In this document: positions 18,435-27,781 of the stretch, piece after piece
Layout of the letters: the number at the start of each line of letters is the position of its first letter
Numbering within the stretch: position 1 is the first letter of the stretch
NCBI GenBank assembly: GCA_964611335.1
Contig: CAZSXR010000002.1
Coordinates: 714,964-778,963 of the forward strand
DNA length: 64,000 nt
DNA from: BOG-1112 sp964611335
GTDB taxonomy: Bacteria > Bdellovibrionota_B > Oligoflexia > Oligoflexales > Bog-1112
Direction of reading: 5' to 3'
Translations under genes and position numbers: made by a program
Notes under the pieces: model-generated
Seen by the model: only the letters and a program-made list of their open reading frames with translations
The model's database searches: none
What the model was told of the DNA's origin: nothing

Positions 18435-18497
18435 TCCGTAGTATTGAATACTTAAATCGGCATAATATGAAAATTGAATTGTTTACAAGGTATTAAT

Positions 18498-18953
18498 ATG
18501 CCAAATCTTTCTAAGCCCATTCCAAGCAGATCTAAAGAAGATGATATTGCAAAGTCAGATTTATTTACAAATGAAGAGTTAAAAAAATTTCGCGATCTTT
18601 TGATAAAAGAACGAGAGAAAATCCTATTCAAAGCCCGCGATACAGTTAAGGCTGGCAGTATTCGAGTTGATGCCAATGAGATGATGGATGAAGTGGATCT
18701 TGCAACTGTAACTATTGAGCAGGATCTAACTTTTAGACTTCTTGATAGAGAAAGAAAACTTCTATTTGAAATTGAGCATGCGCTTATCAAAATAAAAAAT
18801 GGTGAATTTGGCTATTGTGAAGGTACCGGAGAGCCTATTCCAAAAAGAAGACTTGAACTTACACCATGGACACGCCATAGCGTTAAACATAAAGAGCAGT
18901 TAGAAAAACGAAAGAAGACTGGTCGAGGTGTTGCGGATGAAGAACTCGACTAG
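18498..18953 (+). CDS. dksA: DksA/TraR-family RNA polymerase regulator without the Cys4 zinc site
   Basis: 151 residues: an N-terminal coiled coil (about 25-100), then the globular domain FGYCEGTGEPIPKRRLELTPW. DksA binds the RNA polymerase secondary channel and works with ppGpp. Only one of the four zinc cysteines remains (C-x2-T...S-x2-K in place of C-x2-C...C-x2-C). Cys-poor DksA forms with a CxxTGEPI core are common in Alphaproteobacteria, so this looks like a known variant and not decay. The coiled-coil tip acidic pair is present (ANEMMDEVDLAT). The ATG at 18498 is preferred over an upstream TTG because AAGGT precedes it. Confidence 0.87.
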   Translation: MPNLSKPIPSRSKEDDIAKSDLFTNEELKKFRDLLIKEREKILFKARDTVKAGSIRVDANEMMDEVDLATVTIEQDLTFRLLDRERKLLFEIEHALIKIKNGEFGYCEGTGEPIPKRRLELTPWTRHSVKHKEQLEKRKKTGRGVADEELD

Positions 18954-18955
18954 GA

Positions 18956-20224
18956 TTAGGTGCAGAAAGACGGAGCTGCCGGTACATCGCTCTGATTGAG
19001 TAAATCACCAACTACAGACGAGTACGAACTACAGACTTGATCAATTTGGGTCTTGTTTTGTTTTCGTTGATCTTCAGTCATATTATTGTAGAAGTTTGTG
19101 ATAGATGAATTTAACTTCGTGATGGCTTGGTTGCTAAGCTGTTGTTGAATAGCCTGGGACTGATTTGTCACACTCGTCCCAGTTTTTCCTACCTGATCTA
19201 TAGAGTTTTGAATTGTTGTTTGAATCCCTTGAATTTTAGCAAGCATCGAAGGTGGGAATCCTACTATAGATGTAAGCGCTTGCTGGGTTACTCTTAGATC
19301 TACAGTAAGTGCTGTTAACATGGAGTTTGAATCCGTGAAATTCAGAATATTTTTTATATCATTAACCAAGAGAACTATTGAGTCGGCATATTTTTTTGCA
19401 TCTTCTGTGCTTGTCGTACTTGATATTTTGATATTTTGTATGGCTAAAACACGCTGGTACAAATTGCTATTTGATCCTGCTTTAGTTGCGTTTGCGCTTA
19501 CAGGTCCACTATTAGAGTATTGAATAACAGCATTAAAAATGATGGCTTCTAGCAGGTGTGCAATTCCAAATGCAAAATGTACTTGCGCGTGGTTTCCTAT
19601 TTTTGAATCTGTCACTTTTGCACAGCTGTAACGAGAGTCGTTAATGCCGTCAGTTATACTTGTTTCTACGAAAGGGCATAAAAGAGCAATAGCTTGATTG
19701 AGCTTTCGCAGAGAGTTTACACTGCCTCTAGGAGTAGTTGAATCGGTATGGGTCCCTGGTTTAAATGGTAAGATGACATCAAGACCCGTGAAGTAAGATA
19801 TAGTAGATATTTCTTTGGTTCCTAGTAAGGCATAATCTGCCTCTGTAAGGTTCACAACGTCAGCCAGAACTCCAAGAACATCCAGAACTTTGGTATTCTT
19901 TGAAGCGCCTGTTGCATTTGAACCTGTTACATTCAAATCATTTGCAATTCTACTTGCTATAGAGAGAAGAGAAAGGTGAGCTTCGCTTACATAAATGCTT
20001 GCAAGCAGCTCTGCTGCATTTGTGTTATTGGGATTACGGTTGTAAGCTTGAAGTGCAAAAAATTTTGCTTTCGGAAGTTTGTTTCGATCTTGTTCTACCT
20101 TTGCTCTTGCAAGAAGTACGTCTATGCGATTTTTGTCATGCTCTGTGACAAATACAGAGTTAGGGTTGGGATTGACTCCACAGGAATAAATCACAAAGCA
20201 AAACGGAAGTAAAAAACGAAGCAT
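18956..20224 (-). CDS. Putative lipoprotein with helical repeats, unknown function
   Basis: The signal peptide ends in IYSC, lipidation site Cys15. Residues about 28-75 form a TPR-like pair (IDVLLARAKVEQDRNKLPKA, NNTNAAELLASIYV). The rest is mostly helical, with Ser/Thr/Asn-rich loops and a run of amphipathic helices near the C-terminus (about 320-400). The single Cys pair near the C-term (CSSYSSVVG...SFC) may form a periplasmic disulfide. Strong AAAGGGGGA before the ATG suggests good expression. I do not recognise the family. It is followed upstream by an FtsB-like gene in the same direction. Confidence 0.75.
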   Translation of the reverse strand: MLRFLLPFCFVIYSCGVNPNPNSVFVTEHDKNRIDVLLARAKVEQDRNKLPKAKFFALQAYNRNPNNTNAAELLASIYVSEAHLSLLSIASRIANDLNVTGSNATGASKNTKVLDVLGVLADVVNLTEADYALLGTKEISTISYFTGLDVILPFKPGTHTDSTTPRGSVNSLRKLNQAIALLCPFVETSITDGINDSRYSCAKVTDSKIGNHAQVHFAFGIAHLLEAIIFNAVIQYSNSGPVSANATKAGSNSNLYQRVLAIQNIKISSTTSTEDAKKYADSIVLLVNDIKNILNFTDSNSMLTALTVDLRVTQQALTSIVGFPPSMLAKIQGIQTTIQNSIDQVGKTGTSVTNQSQAIQQQLSNQAITKLNSSITNFYNNMTEDQRKQNKTQIDQVCSSYSSVVGDLLNQSDVPAAPSFCT

Positions 20225-20235
20225 AAGATCCCCCT

Positions 20236-20529
20236 TTAATCGGCAAAAAATACTATGTTTTCACCAGGTTCGGTCGCATGATACTTGTCTTTATAAATTT
20301 TCTTTGCGTAGACTTTGGAAGTTTTTATCTTATTGATTTCTTCTTCAAGTTCATCTGTCTCTTTGCGCAATTTAGCAACGGCTTCTAATAGTCGGTCTCT
20401 GCTTTTATTTAAAGCGCGATAATTCTCAACAGTCCCTTCTCCTCGAAAAATTCCCACCACTAGGACGGAAATCATCAGAAAAAGCCAGAACTTAAAAAAA
20501 GAAAATAAGATCGAGTCTCTTTTTTTCAT
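20236..20529 (-). CDS. FtsB/DivIC-like septum formation initiator
   Basis: 97 residues with one membrane helix (about 9-28), a coiled coil (about 36-72; KSRDRLLEAVAKLRKETDEL) and a C-terminal segment YKDKYHATEPGENIVFF, corresponding to the AR...Y-x-x-x-x-P-G-E hallmark of DivIC/FtsB. Such proteins join FtsL and FtsQ in the divisome. Topology (short inside tail, coiled coil outside) and length fit. It is co-oriented between the helicase and the lipoprotein genes, 11 nt from the latter. Confidence 0.8.
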   Translation of the reverse strand: MKKRDSILFSFFKFWLFLMISVLVVGIFRGEGTVENYRALNKSRDRLLEAVAKLRKETDELEEEINKIKTSKVYAKKIYKDKYHATEPGENIVFFAD

Positions 20530-20600
20530 TCTTCCATGATGTCTAATTCAATTTTTTAGATTATAGCACTGAACTTTGAAGTCTATCTATGGATTTTGTA

Positions 20601-22712
20601 TTAGCCTAAAGTTTTGAGCTGAGTGATATTCACTTTGCGAATTCCAAAATCTCTAAAATCAACAACAGCTTTTGCAACTCCCCATTCATATTCAACCCTC
20701 TTAACTTGTCCTCTTCCATAAGCAGAATGGAGAACGGAGGAATTTTTCAAGTTATCGGTTGATTTTTCGTCCGATTGGAGAAGTCTTTTTGAAGGAATAT
20801 CGAAAAATTCTAAAGGGATTTCTTTTAAAAAACGGGAGGGTGGGTTCACCATATCATAGGTAAAAATACGTCTTCTTTGTGCAGTTACCAAAGAAATTTT
20901 TTCTTTGGCTCGTGTTAGGCCTACGTAGAACAGACGTCGCTCTTCTTCCAAGCTTTCTGGATTTTCAATGCTGTGAGAATGAGGCACAAGACCATCTTCC
21001 ACTCCTACTATGTAGACACGTGGAAATTCCAAGCCTTTTGCAGAATGAAAGGTCATCAAAGATACACCCTGCTCTGTATCCTCTACAGCGCTGCTAAGTG
21101 ATACATCGTTAAGCCAATCAACAAGTCGAGCGTCTGGGTTTGTTTGCTCATATTCTGAAAGAGCTGTTCCAAGTTCATGAATATTCGCAATGCGATCGGT
21201 GTAGGAATCTGGGTATTTTTTTTGGATATAACCAAGATAGTCTGTAGCTTTTAGAAATGACTGTAAGAGACTAGAAAGAGGCTCTTCCTCGCTTGTTTTT
21301 TTAAGATCTTTAATAATGTTAAAAAAAGCCACCATTCGTGGGTTAATACGCGCCCCACTTTGAATAAGCCCATTTAAAGCTTCCAATAAAGGTGTTGAAT
21401 CGGCAGAAGATTTGACTTCGATAGCTTCTAACCCTTTTTCTCCTATACCCCGCGGTGGTACGTTGAGAATTCTTCTAAAGGCGATGTCATCTTTCGAGTT
21501 TACGATGAGGCGAAAATATCCGAGAACATCTTTGATTTCTGCTCGATCGTAAAAACGTAAAGCACCATAAATTCTATAGGGAATATTTTGTTTCCGAAGG
21601 GAGTCTTCAATCTGTCGTGATTGAGCATTGATTCTGTAAAAAATAGCAACATCCTCGTACCGATAAGTAAGAGTCTCAATTCGAATTTGATCTGTTAACC
21701 AAAGAGCTTCTTGAGCCGCGTCATATTCCTGACGAAAACTGATCTGTGCACCATCTTTATTTTCAGTCCAGAGCGTTTTTTCTGCTCTTTTTTTGTTGTT
21801 TGCAATTAAAGCGGCAGCAGCTCCCACAATGTTCTTTGTACATCTGTAATTTTGTTCAAGACGGATGGTTTTTGCTTTAGGATAGCGTGTACGAAATTCT
21901 AAAATATTATTGGGATCAGCGCCTCGCCAACTATAAATACTCTGATCATCATCACCAACTACCAACAGATTGTGCTGTTTATTGAGCAGTAAATTGATGA
22001 GTTCACTTTGTGTAGGATTTGTGTCTTGGTATTCATCTATTAATATATGTTGATAACGATTTTGCATGAGATTTCGAACATTCTCGTTTCTTTTGAGAAG
22101 CATCAACATATTCATTAACAAATCATCAAAATCCATAGCATTGCAAGCAGCTAAAACTTCTTGGTAGCGTTTGTAAACAGTAACCCCCATCGGTGGGAAA
22201 AAACGCTCGTTTCGGACGGCTTCATCGGGGAGCCATCCGTACATTTTAGCTTTTCCAATTGCGGACAAATAATCACCCGAACTACTTTTATCATCCTTGA
22301 TACGAAGTTGCTCCATCACCTTTTTAACAGCTGATTTCGAATCATTTTCATCGAAAATGGAAAAATCGGAAGTGAATCCTATCTCTGTAGCAAATTCTCG
22401 AAGCCAACGTGCACACAAAGAGTGGAAGGTTCCTATAGGAACAAATTCTCCTTGCTTACTCCAGAGTTTAATACGCTCTCGCATCTCCTGAGCTGCTTTG
22501 TTTGTGAAAGTCATTGCAAGTATGGAACGAGGATGAAATCCTCTTTCTAGAAGAACAGCAATGCGTGCAGATATCACTCTTGTCTTGCCGCTGCCAGCAC
22601 CTGCAAAGACAACAAGAGGACCATCTTCATGTAATACCGCTTCTTTTTGTGGTCCGTTTAATCGAGCTGTGATTTCATCGATACGGGTGGAAATGGGGCT
22701 TGTCATAGTCAT
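20601..22712 (-). CDS. pcrA: UvrD/PcrA-type ATP-dependent DNA helicase
   Basis: SF1A 3'-5' helicase, 703 residues. Motif I FAGAGSGKTRVI lies near 35-46, then ILAMTFTNKAAQEMRER (Ia), LIDEYQDTNPTQ (II), VVGDDDQSIYSWRGAD (III), RLEQNYRC (IV), VSLMTFHSAKGLEFPRVY (V) and EERRLFYVGLTRAKE (VI). The C-terminal HSAYGRGQVKRVE...FGIRKVNITQL is the small Tudor-like domain typical of PcrA/UvrD, which binds RNA polymerase. It works in nucleotide-excision and mismatch repair; mutS lies 2 kb away. PcrA and UvrD cannot be told apart with confidence. Confidence 0.92.
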   Translation of the reverse strand: MTMTSPISTRIDEITARLNGPQKEAVLHEDGPLVVFAGAGSGKTRVISARIAVLLERGFHPRSILAMTFTNKAAQEMRERIKLWSKQGEFVPIGTFHSLCARWLREFATEIGFTSDFSIFDENDSKSAVKKVMEQLRIKDDKSSSGDYLSAIGKAKMYGWLPDEAVRNERFFPPMGVTVYKRYQEVLAACNAMDFDDLLMNMLMLLKRNENVRNLMQNRYQHILIDEYQDTNPTQSELINLLLNKQHNLLVVGDDDQSIYSWRGADPNNILEFRTRYPKAKTIRLEQNYRCTKNIVGAAAALIANNKKRAEKTLWTENKDGAQISFRQEYDAAQEALWLTDQIRIETLTYRYEDVAIFYRINAQSRQIEDSLRKQNIPYRIYGALRFYDRAEIKDVLGYFRLIVNSKDDIAFRRILNVPPRGIGEKGLEAIEVKSSADSTPLLEALNGLIQSGARINPRMVAFFNIIKDLKKTSEEEPLSSLLQSFLKATDYLGYIQKKYPDSYTDRIANIHELGTALSEYEQTNPDARLVDWLNDVSLSSAVEDTEQGVSLMTFHSAKGLEFPRVYIVGVEDGLVPHSHSIENPESLEEERRLFYVGLTRAKEKISLVTAQRRRIFTYDMVNPPSRFLKEIPLEFFDIPSKRLLQSDEKSTDNLKNSSVLHSAYGRGQVKRVEYEWGVAKAVVDFRDFGIRKVNITQLKTLG

Positions 22713-22732
22713 GAAAGGATATTCCTTGAGAG

Positions 22733-24571
22733 TTACTCTACAGTAACTGATTTAGCAAGATTTCTTGGTTGATCTACGTCCGTACCTCTTAAAACAGCAA
22801 CATTGTATGCAAACAGTTGAAGAGGAATGACAGAAAGAAGAACTTGTAGCGCTTCATCTTCTATCTGAGGACAAGGGATATAATCAGCGCAAAGAGATCT
22901 AAAATTTTCGTCATCTGCAGAACCGATTCCCAATATTCGTCCATCTCTAGCGCGGATCTCTTCTACATTAGAAAGCATTTTTTCGCGATGATTATCCTTT
23001 GAAACAATGCTCACAACAGCAATGTTGTGGTCAATTAAGGCGATAGGTCCATGTTTCAATTCTCCACCAGCGTAGCCTTCCGCATGAATATATGAAATTT
23101 CCTTTAATTTTAAAGCACCTTCTAAGGCGAGAGGAAAACTGCAACCTCTACCTACAAAAAGTGTGCTTGTCAGTTCAAAATACTTTCTTGCAACTCCAGC
23201 AATATGTTTTTCAGAAGTGATGGCAAGGTCTGCAAGTGTAGGAAGTTTGAGTAAGTTTTCGATTGCTTTTTCTTCTATAGAACCAAGTTTAATCCCTCTT
23301 AGCTTTGCAGTTCCAAGAGCGAAAAAATAAAGGTTTAAAACCATAGCGCTAAAAGCTTTGGTAGAAGCAACACCAATTTCAGGACCAGCCTCCATATAAA
23401 TAACGCCGTCAGACTCTCTTGCGATGGATGAAAATCGAACATTGCAAATAGAGAGGACTTGAGCGCCCAAGGTCTTAGCAAGTTTTACACAGGCGAGGGT
23501 ATCAGCAGTTTCTCCCGATTGGGAAACTGCAATGAAAAGGGTTCTGCTGTTGATGCAGGGATTTCTATATCGGAGTTCACTCGCGAGTTCGACGTTAACG
23601 GGAATTTTGAGTATAGGTTCAAGAATATATTTGCCGATGAGGCCTGCGTAATAAGCAGTCCCACATGCTGTAATGTCAATTCGATCAAAATTTGAAAAAT
23701 TTATGTTTTTTAGATCATGTTGTTTGAGTGAAATATCATTTTTATGAACGTCGAGAAACCTTTCAATGGTATTTGAAATTACTGCAGGTTGTTCATAAAT
23801 TTCTTTCAACATGTAGTGTCGATGGCCTTGTTTTTCAACTTGGGATTGAGACCATTCTAAAAGAACAGGTTCCCTGCGGACTTCTGTCCCATCGAATTTC
23901 CATATCTGAACCTGCTCCATTGAAATCCTAGCGAATTCTCCATCCTCTAAAAAAAGAAAACGATTTGTATACTTACTTAGAGGAACGGGGTCGCTTGCAA
24001 AATAATTCTCTCCTTTCCCTAGACCTATAACTAATGGACAACCTTGTTTGACTAAATACATCGAGTTAGGTTCTTCTTCAGTTAGAATTCCGAGCGCATA
24101 AGCTCCTCTAAATCGAGTAACCCAATTCATAATTGCTTGCTTCAGATCTCCTGCAACTTTAAGTTCTTTCGTAAGAATGTGTAAAAATACTTCGGAATCA
24201 GTTTCTGAATTAAAATTGGATCCTGACTTCTCTAAGTCACTTTTAAATTCTTTGTAATTTTCAAAAATACCATTGTGTATAATGGCCATTCTGTTGTGAA
24301 TATGAGGATGTGCATTTCGAGTGGAAGGAATCCCGTGAGTAGCCCATCGAGTATGTCCTAAACCAACATAACTATCACTGGGAAGTTCAGGCAGTAGAAC
24401 TTTTAATTTTTCTAATTTCCCTTCAGATTTTACAAAACGAAGGAGGCCATCTTTTTTTGATAATGTTGCAATTCCTGAAGAATCGTATCCTCTGTATTCT
24501 AGTTTTTTCAAACCTTCAAAAATAAAATCTACGCAGGGCTTAGACCCTACATATCCTATGACTCCGCACAT
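22733..24571 (-). CDS. glmS: Glutamine--fructose-6-phosphate aminotransferase
   Basis: Makes glucosamine-6-phosphate, the entry to UDP-GlcNAc. The N-terminal Ntn-type glutaminase begins with the catalytic Cys2 (MCGVIGYVG), with HTRWATHG near 73-80. Two SIS domains follow (SQSGETADTL, GRGCSFPLALEGALKLKEISYIHAE) and the C-terminal DQPRNLAKSVTVE is the standard end. 612 residues, complete. It lies 3 nt after the short glmU-like gene, so the two are a unit and there is no room for a glmS ribozyme leader. Confidence 0.96.
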   Translation of the reverse strand: MCGVIGYVGSKPCVDFIFEGLKKLEYRGYDSSGIATLSKKDGLLRFVKSEGKLEKLKVLLPELPSDSYVGLGHTRWATHGIPSTRNAHPHIHNRMAIIHNGIFENYKEFKSDLEKSGSNFNSETDSEVFLHILTKELKVAGDLKQAIMNWVTRFRGAYALGILTEEEPNSMYLVKQGCPLVIGLGKGENYFASDPVPLSKYTNRFLFLEDGEFARISMEQVQIWKFDGTEVRREPVLLEWSQSQVEKQGHRHYMLKEIYEQPAVISNTIERFLDVHKNDISLKQHDLKNINFSNFDRIDITACGTAYYAGLIGKYILEPILKIPVNVELASELRYRNPCINSRTLFIAVSQSGETADTLACVKLAKTLGAQVLSICNVRFSSIARESDGVIYMEAGPEIGVASTKAFSAMVLNLYFFALGTAKLRGIKLGSIEEKAIENLLKLPTLADLAITSEKHIAGVARKYFELTSTLFVGRGCSFPLALEGALKLKEISYIHAEGYAGGELKHGPIALIDHNIAVVSIVSKDNHREKMLSNVEEIRARDGRILGIGSADDENFRSLCADYIPCPQIEDEALQVLLSVIPLQLFAYNVAVLRGTDVDQPRNLAKSVTVE

Positions 24572-24574
24572 GTT

Positions 24575-25387
24575 TTATTTACCCCTGTTTTTAGATGTAA
24601 TCTTATGTTTTCGAAACCATAAATCCAAAGAAGATAGTTGGTCTTTATCATTGACGCCTTGAAAGCTTTGCCATTGATCTGTTACAAAAACATCGGCTTC
24701 CTCCCCGGCTTGAGCAGAAAGTTCGACGCACTCTGTTAAATAAAATTCACCCTGCGCATTTCTATTGTCGATTTTTTTTAAGAGATGGAAGAGATAATCG
24801 ACGTCTGCAAAAACAATTCCTGAATTGCATAAAGTTACTTTTTTTGTCGCTTCATCCGCATCTTTTTCTTCGACTATTTTTTCGAGCTTCGCTTCTTTTG
24901 TAAGAAGCATACGACCATAACCTGTCGGATTTTCCAAAGACATTCCCAAAAGTGCCAAGCGGGAAGATTTTTTGAGAGAGAATGTCACAAACTCTTTTAA
25001 AATAGAGACATCCAAAGCAGGTGTATCTCCTGCGCAAATGAGCACATGTTGTGAAAATGTCTTTTTCCCTTTAAGAAGTGACCCCATTCCATAATCAATA
25101 TTGGATTTTACGTCGAAATAATGTTGCGCTGAAGCAACAGCACCAGCTGTACCATTAGCTTCTTTTTGAATACAAACAACCAAGTCAGGATATCTGTCGA
25201 GTAATTCTTTGAAAGGAGAAACGTTTGGATTTAAAATTAAACAGACTTGATCGCATGGGATCTGCTTTAAAGCTAAAATGACCCACTCAATCATGGGCGT
25301 TCCAGCTACAGAATGAAGAACTTTAGGGACATTGCTATTCATTCTCTTACCACTGCCAGCAGCTAAAACCAAACCTGTAAGCGACAT
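24575..25387 (-). CDS. glmU: Short GlmU-like nucleotidyltransferase (no acetyltransferase domain)
   Basis: The pyrophosphorylase half of GlmU: LVLAAGSGKRMNSNVPKVLH at 6-25, the QKEANGTAGAV block, CAGDTPAL, NPTGYGRM, IVEEKDA and CNSGIVF. The protein ends at residue 270, where full-length GlmU (about 450 residues) would continue into a left-handed beta-helix acetyltransferase. No frameshifted beta-helix follows; glmS starts 3 nt later. It should still make UDP-GlcNAc from GlcNAc-1-P, so another enzyme must acetylate glucosamine-1-P or this protein accepts GlcN-1-P. Short forms exist in some other phyla. Confidence 0.82.
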   Translation of the reverse strand: MSLTGLVLAAGSGKRMNSNVPKVLHSVAGTPMIEWVILALKQIPCDQVCLILNPNVSPFKELLDRYPDLVVCIQKEANGTAGAVASAQHYFDVKSNIDYGMGSLLKGKKTFSQHVLICAGDTPALDVSILKEFVTFSLKKSSRLALLGMSLENPTGYGRMLLTKEAKLEKIVEEKDADEATKKVTLCNSGIVFADVDYLFHLLKKIDNRNAQGEFYLTECVELSAQAGEEADVFVTDQWQSFQGVNDKDQLSSLDLWFRKHKITSKNRGK

Positions 25388-25592
25388 TTAAAAACCTTAT
25401 AAAGAAATTCCCGACTATAATACGCCGTTCGAGGATCTGAAGCGGACACGCCTATTCTAGCTTGTAGCAATGAGATCTCGCGACAGTTTTTTCTACCACC
25501 TAAGAATTTTTGAGCAGAGAGCTAAAATCCCTAGACCTAAGCCATTGCCGAACTTAGAATGTGGAAGCCTTTTCACATTTTGAGGGTTTGTA

Positions 25593-26336
25593 GTGGGAAT
25601 TTTTACTTTTTTTAAACAGTTAAAACAAAAACAGAAAGAACGCTCGATAGCGAAGAATCTTAAGCTTATCCAGAACCCAAAAGCTATTCGTGAGGAACGA
25701 GTAGCTGCGATTGAGTATTTTAAGAATCTTCCCGATTGCGCTGTTTCTGTACCGGCTCTTCTAAAACGTTTTGATTATAGTCTTGACCATGGAATTTACG
25801 ATACCCGAGAAAAAGAGTCCGCGATGGAAGGAGTTCTTTCTTTTGGTAAAGAAGCGCTCCCTTTTGTTCAGGAACACCTCGTTCAATCTACGCGTATTGC
25901 ATGGCCGATAAAGTTAGTCCAGAAGCTTGGAGATGAGAATCTCACCGTTGAGATTTTAGAGTCCTGCTTGTACTTGAAAGACTTCGAATATGATCGCGAT
26001 AAAATAGATAAGAATTATGACATTCTTTGCTATTTGCGAGATTATTCATTGAAAGATAGAGGGCAAAAGCTTTTTGGATTTTTAGACACTCTTGACGAGA
26101 GGGTCCGATTTGCAACAGCTGAAGTTTTAATCGCTCAAAATTCTCCTGATGCCGCAAAGCAGCTTGAAAAATTTATAAGCGATAGTTCAGCTGAAAACAC
26201 AAGGTTGCACCAGGTTGTTGTAGACGCCTTCTTGGAAAGGGCTTGGCCTTTGCATTTAGATATTCCTGAAGGCACCCAAGTTGCTCCGGGCATTGTTGTG
26301 GGGAAAGATCAGAAGCTCCGCAAAGCTAATCTTTGA
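25593..26336 (+). CDS. HEAT-repeat-like protein
   Basis: 247 residues, almost entirely helical, with HEAT-like pairs (REERVAAIEYFKNLPDCAVSVPALLKRF, RVRFATAEVLIAQNSPDAAKQLEKFI). A short C-terminal strand segment PEGTQVAPGIVVGKDQKLRK may pack on the repeat. There is no signal peptide, so it is probably a cytosolic scaffold. The start is GTG with GAGGG 8 nt before. The 3' end overlaps the convergent alr by 11 nt. The function is unknown to me. Confidence 0.75.
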   Translation: MGIFTFFKQLKQKQKERSIAKNLKLIQNPKAIREERVAAIEYFKNLPDCAVSVPALLKRFDYSLDHGIYDTREKESAMEGVLSFGKEALPFVQEHLVQSTRIAWPIKLVQKLGDENLTVEILESCLYLKDFEYDRDKIDKNYDILCYLRDYSLKDRGQKLFGFLDTLDERVRFATAEVLIAQNSPDAAKQLEKFISDSSAENTRLHQVVVDAFLERAWPLHLDIPEGTQVAPGIVVGKDQKLRKANL

Positions 26337-27453
26337 GAACTTTCGGTATTGCTGGGTTTAGACGGGTCACTATTTCATAGTTGATTGTATCTGCCCATTC
26401 TCCCATTTTTTCAGCCGAAACTTCTTCGTTAGCGTCTCTGCCCAGAAGAGTCACTACGTCCCCAATCTCTGCCTGCGGGCAGTTTTCCAATTCGATCATC
26501 ATCATGTTCATACAAATACGGCCAATGATAGAGCACCTTCTTCCTCGGACAATAGCGTAAGCGCCACGCCCTGAGCTGAGTCTTGGGTAACCTTCATAAT
26601 ATCCAACGGGTACCACCGCTATTCGCATTTTATGAAGGGCTTTAAAAGTGCAACCATACCCCACAAAATCCCCTTCGTTGATCTCGCGTGTAGAGAAGAT
26701 TTTTGTTTTCCAACTTAGAGCAGGTTTTAAATAGATATCCGAGGGTATTTTAGAGCTGGCGAAAAAAGAAAGGCGTGTTTTTTCAGAAGGCCATAAACCA
26801 TAGAGTGAAATCCCTATTCGGCTTAAATCAAATTTTGCAGCAGGGATAAGAAGTGCGGCAGCAGATGAGGAACAATGTGTGAGGAGTGAGCTAAAACCCT
26901 GTTCCTTTACATAAGTTACAGCCTGAGTGAGTTTTTGGATTTGATGCTGAGCAAAATTGGTATTGGTTACGTCTTCAACATTTGCAAAGTGTGTAGCAAT
27001 TCCTACGATCTCATTCTTGTAAGGCAGTAATGAGGGGGCTAAGGCCTTTAATTGTTCCAAAGAGAAGCCCCGTCTTGAAAGGCCAGTATCTATTTTAAAG
27101 TGAATTTTTGGGCGATGACTAAGTTTGATCCAGGCTTGTATACGATCTTCGGTATCCATGAGGAGTTCAGTCTCCAATTCGAAAGAGCTTTCAAGGTCAT
27201 CTTTGTTAAAAGGGCCTACATTGAGAATTCGGCCCTTATATTGGAGAGACCTCAGAATGCGTGCTTCAGAGGTATAGGTAACCCCGAGCCAGGGAGGGTC
27301 TCTTTCCTGGAGAGCTTGAAAAACTTCTTCGATACCATGGCCATAGGCATTGGATTTTAAAATGGGGATGACATGTGTTTGTCCTAACAGCCTTGTAAAT
27401 AGGTCATAATTATGGAGAAGGGCTCCGCGGCTTAGTTCTATCCAACAATGCAT
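26326..27453 (-). CDS. alr: Alanine racemase
   Basis: PLP enzyme making D-alanine for peptidoglycan. The PLP lysine is in ILKSNAYGHG near residue 33-37, the second catalytic Tyr in VGYGCTFKA near 250, and HFKIDTGLSRRGF, SRIGISLYG and GRICMNMMMIE follow the family. 375 residues is normal. I chose the ATG at 27451-27453, with GGGGGAC upstream, because the first residues MHCWIELSRGALLHNY match family N-termini. The longer frame adds 12 unsupported residues. Confidence 0.94.
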   Translation of the reverse strand: MHCWIELSRGALLHNYDLFTRLLGQTHVIPILKSNAYGHGIEEVFQALQERDPPWLGVTYTSEARILRSLQYKGRILNVGPFNKDDLESSFELETELLMDTEDRIQAWIKLSHRPKIHFKIDTGLSRRGFSLEQLKALAPSLLPYKNEIVGIATHFANVEDVTNTNFAQHQIQKLTQAVTYVKEQGFSSLLTHCSSSAAALLIPAAKFDLSRIGISLYGLWPSEKTRLSFFASSKIPSDIYLKPALSWKTKIFSTREINEGDFVGYGCTFKALHKMRIAVVPVGYYEGYPRLSSGRGAYAIVRGRRCSIIGRICMNMMMIELENCPQAEIGDVVTLLGRDANEEVSAEKMGEWADTINYEIVTRLNPAIPKVLKD

Positions 27454-27608
27454 GATTATAAGTCCCCCAATATTTTCTCTGTCTTGCATACACCCAAAGA
27501 TTCTGTTAGCATGGCCTACCTTAACCGCCCTCTAACAGTGCAATTGTAGCACTACTGACTGATGTCGGAATATTAACCGCTTATAAAATATGCGCAAAGG
27601 GAAGAGTT

Positions 27609-27758
27609 GTGAAAAGAACATACCAACCCAGTAATAAAAGAAGACTTCGTACACATGGTTTCTTACAGAGAATGTCGACCCCTGGTGGGAAGAGTGTTTT
27701 GAGAAACCGTCGAGCTAGAGGACGCAAGCGTCTTACTCCGACTATATACCAAAAATAA
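27609..27758 (+). CDS. rpmH: 50S ribosomal protein L34
   Basis: A 49-residue gene starting at GTG 27609: MKRTYQPSNKRRLRTHGFLQ, then a basic middle (MSTPGGKSVLRNRRARGRKR) and the end LTPTIYQK. This is the complete L34 pattern (KRTxQPSxxxRxRxHGFxxRMxTxxGRxVLxxRRxKGRxxL). GGGAAGAG lies just upstream. It opens the conserved rpmH-rnpA-yidD-yidC-khpB-mnmE run. dnaA, which often precedes rpmH, is absent here; alr diverges instead. Confidence 0.96.
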   Translation: MKRTYQPSNKRRLRTHGFLQRMSTPGGKSVLRNRRARGRKRLTPTIYQK

Positions 27759-27781
27759 ATAAACAGATTTTAGAAACTCCC

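Noticed and set aside
24572..24574. glmS ribozyme or riboswitch before glmS
   Set aside because: The gap to the upstream gene is 3 nt, leaving no room.
27454..27608. Chromosomal origin next to rpmH
   Set aside because: dnaA is absent and I saw no cluster of DnaA boxes in this 155-nt gap; rpmH alone is not enough.
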